This document shows positions 62,922 through 64,000 of a stretch of 64,000 nucleotides of DNA, piece after piece (within the stretch, counting starts at the first letter, position 1; every line of letters begins with the position of its first letter). The stretch comes from an uncultured Rhizobiaceae bacterium. Lineage in GTDB: Bacteria; Pseudomonadota; Alphaproteobacteria; Rhizobiales; Rhizobiaceae. The notes beneath the pieces are model-generated. The model did not search any database, had not been told where the DNA came from, and saw only the letters and a program-made list of their open reading frames with translations. The stretch lies in NCBI GenBank assembly GCA_958296345.1, contig CATQIJ010000004.1:1-64000 (forward strand), given 5' to 3'. Position numbers and translations under genes: made by a program.

Positions 62922-64000
62922 GCACAACAAAACAAGATTTGGTCAATGTAAACCTTGGTGAGCGCTCGTATGAAATTAAAATTGGCAATGGGGTTTTGTC
63001 AGAAATTGCAAAGACAATCAAAACCGTTTCACCAGATGCGCGATGTGTGATCGTTACTGATAGTAATGTTAATTCTGCCCACGGCGATACCTTGCGCGCT
63101 TTTCTTGACGGCGGCGGAATTGCTCATTCAACACTTGAAGTGTCCCCTGGCGAGCAGTCTAAATCTTGGAGTGTGTTTCAGCAGGTGGTTGATGGTATTC
63201 TTGCAGCGAAGCTTGAGCGTAATGATTTAGTCATTGCATTTGGGGGCGGCGTTGTTGGCGATTTAGCGGGCTTTGCTGCGTCGGTTGTTCGTCGTGGTAT
63301 GCGGTTTATTCAGGTTCCAACTTCTTTACTTGCTCAAGTGGATTCTTCTGTTGGCGGAAAAACGGGCATTAATTCTGCGCATGGTAAAAACTTGGTGGGT
63401 GCATTTCATCAGCCAGCTGAAGTTTTGATCGATCTTGATGTTTTAAAAACATTAAGTCCACGCGAATTTCGTGCAGGTTACGCCGAGGTTGCTAAATATG
63501 GACTGATTAAATACCCAGACTTTTTTAGCTGGCTTGAACAAAATCATGCCGATGTATTTTCTCATGGTGAAGGCTTAGCCAAAGCTATTCAAACGTCATG
63601 TGAAGCAAAGGCTGAAATTGTTGCAGCTGATGAAACTGAATCGGGTCAACGTGCATTGCTTAATTTAGGGCATACATTTGGACATGCTTTGGAAGGTTAT
63701 ACAGCCTACGATGGCTCAAGACTCGTCCATGGTGAAGGTGTTGCAATTGGTATGATGTTGGCGCATCGTTTTTCTAATCGCTTGAACCATTGCTCAATGG
63801 ATGATGTTACCCGTGTTGAAACACATTTAAAGGCCGTTGGACTTCCAACTGAAATATCTCAAATTCCAGGAGATTTACCTTCAGTTGAAACTTTAATGAG
63901 CTTTATTGCTCAAGATAAGAAGGTCAAACGAGGCGCTCTCACGTTTATCCTTACAAAAGGCGTTGGAAAGTCCTATATTGCTGATGATATACCTCCATCA
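62918..64000 (+). CDS. aroB: 3-dehydroquinate synthase (3' end outside window)
   Basis: The gene starts at ATG 62918 and runs off the end of the window, giving about 361 residues here. The NAD and metal motifs are present: VIAFGGGVVGDLAGFAAS, QVPTSLLAQVDSSVGGKTGI, KNLVGAFHQP, RAGYAEVAKYG, and LLNLGHTFGHALE with metal-binding His. It makes 3-dehydroquinate from DAHP in the shikimate pathway. Almost complete; typical length is 370-380. Confidence 0.95.
   Translation, partial: MSTTKQDLVNVNLGERSYEIKIGNGVLSEIAKTIKTVSPDARCVIVTDSNVNSAHGDTLRAFLDGGGIAHSTLEVSPGEQSKSWSVFQQVVDGILAAKLERNDLVIAFGGGVVGDLAGFAASVVRRGMRFIQVPTSLLAQVDSSVGGKTGINSAHGKNLVGAFHQPAEVLIDLDVLKTLSPREFRAGYAEVAKYGLIKYPDFFSWLEQNHADVFSHGEGLAKAIQTSCEAKAEIVAADETESGQRALLNLGHTFGHALEGYTAYDGSRLVHGEGVAIGMMLAHRFSNRLNHCSMDDVTRVETHLKAVGLPTEISQIPGDLPSVETLMSFIAQDKKVKRGALTFILTKGVGKSYIADDIPPS

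Overview
The window reads as a chromosomal piece of a low-GC, marine alphaproteobacterium, most likely of the order Hyphomicrobiales (Rhizobiales). This rests on the aerobic cobaltochelatase pair CobT/CobS with a J-domain neighbour, CarD next to RpoH and 7Fe ferredoxin, TrmFO, an NDUFA9-like protein, a CobW GTPase, an MgpS-type helicase, and aroK-aroB next to xerD. A DMSP lyase (DddP), a lone TRAP permease pair and a likely 3-sulfinopropanoyl-CoA desulfinase point to life on marine organic sulfur compounds. Species was not determined.

Layout. 0-22 kb: end of xerC, a GumN-like protein, a large MscS channel, a GNAT/flippase pair, tusA, a CobW GTPase, a D,D-carboxypeptidase, an M20 hydrolase, a Crp-type regulator, a TauE permease, a GGDEF-EAL protein followed by a FeeM-type N-acyl amino acid synthase, a TRAP QM pair, glutaryl-CoA dehydrogenase, two DMT exporters and a choline dehydrogenase-like oxidase. 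22.5-33.3 kb: an accessory surface locus with three short secreted DUF11/DUF7507 proteins, one giant DUF11 protein with an OmpA-like tail, and one very large outer-membrane beta-barrel protein. 33-40 kb: trmFO, a DUF1127 peptide, then a decayed stretch with several broken small genes. 40-46 kb: dddP, an OmpA lipoprotein, tRNA-Arg(CCT), ugd and an M48 protease. 46-64 kb: a housekeeping block (rpoH, carD, fdxA, helicase, rpmB, cobT/cobS, bolA, LysR plus acyl-CoA dehydrogenase-like desulfinase, xerD, aroK, aroB).

The most interesting item is the DUF11 locus. The three short proteins start, right after the signal peptide, with the beta-strand that normally closes a DUF11 domain (IDNTV...). They stop at the point where that strand would follow (VTQ-D/N-D/E-VD). 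They therefore look circularly permuted, as expected for subunits that join head to tail by donor-strand exchange. Together with the giant protein and the barrel they may form an undescribed surface fibre and its outer-membrane anchor or exporter.

About fifteen reading-frame disruptions (nine single-base indels, four in-frame stops, two deletions) are scattered through otherwise clean genes. In every single-indel case one base restores a full-length family member. They are either sequencing errors or real decay or phase variation, and raw reads are needed to decide. All statements come from reading the sequence and family knowledge; no searches were run.
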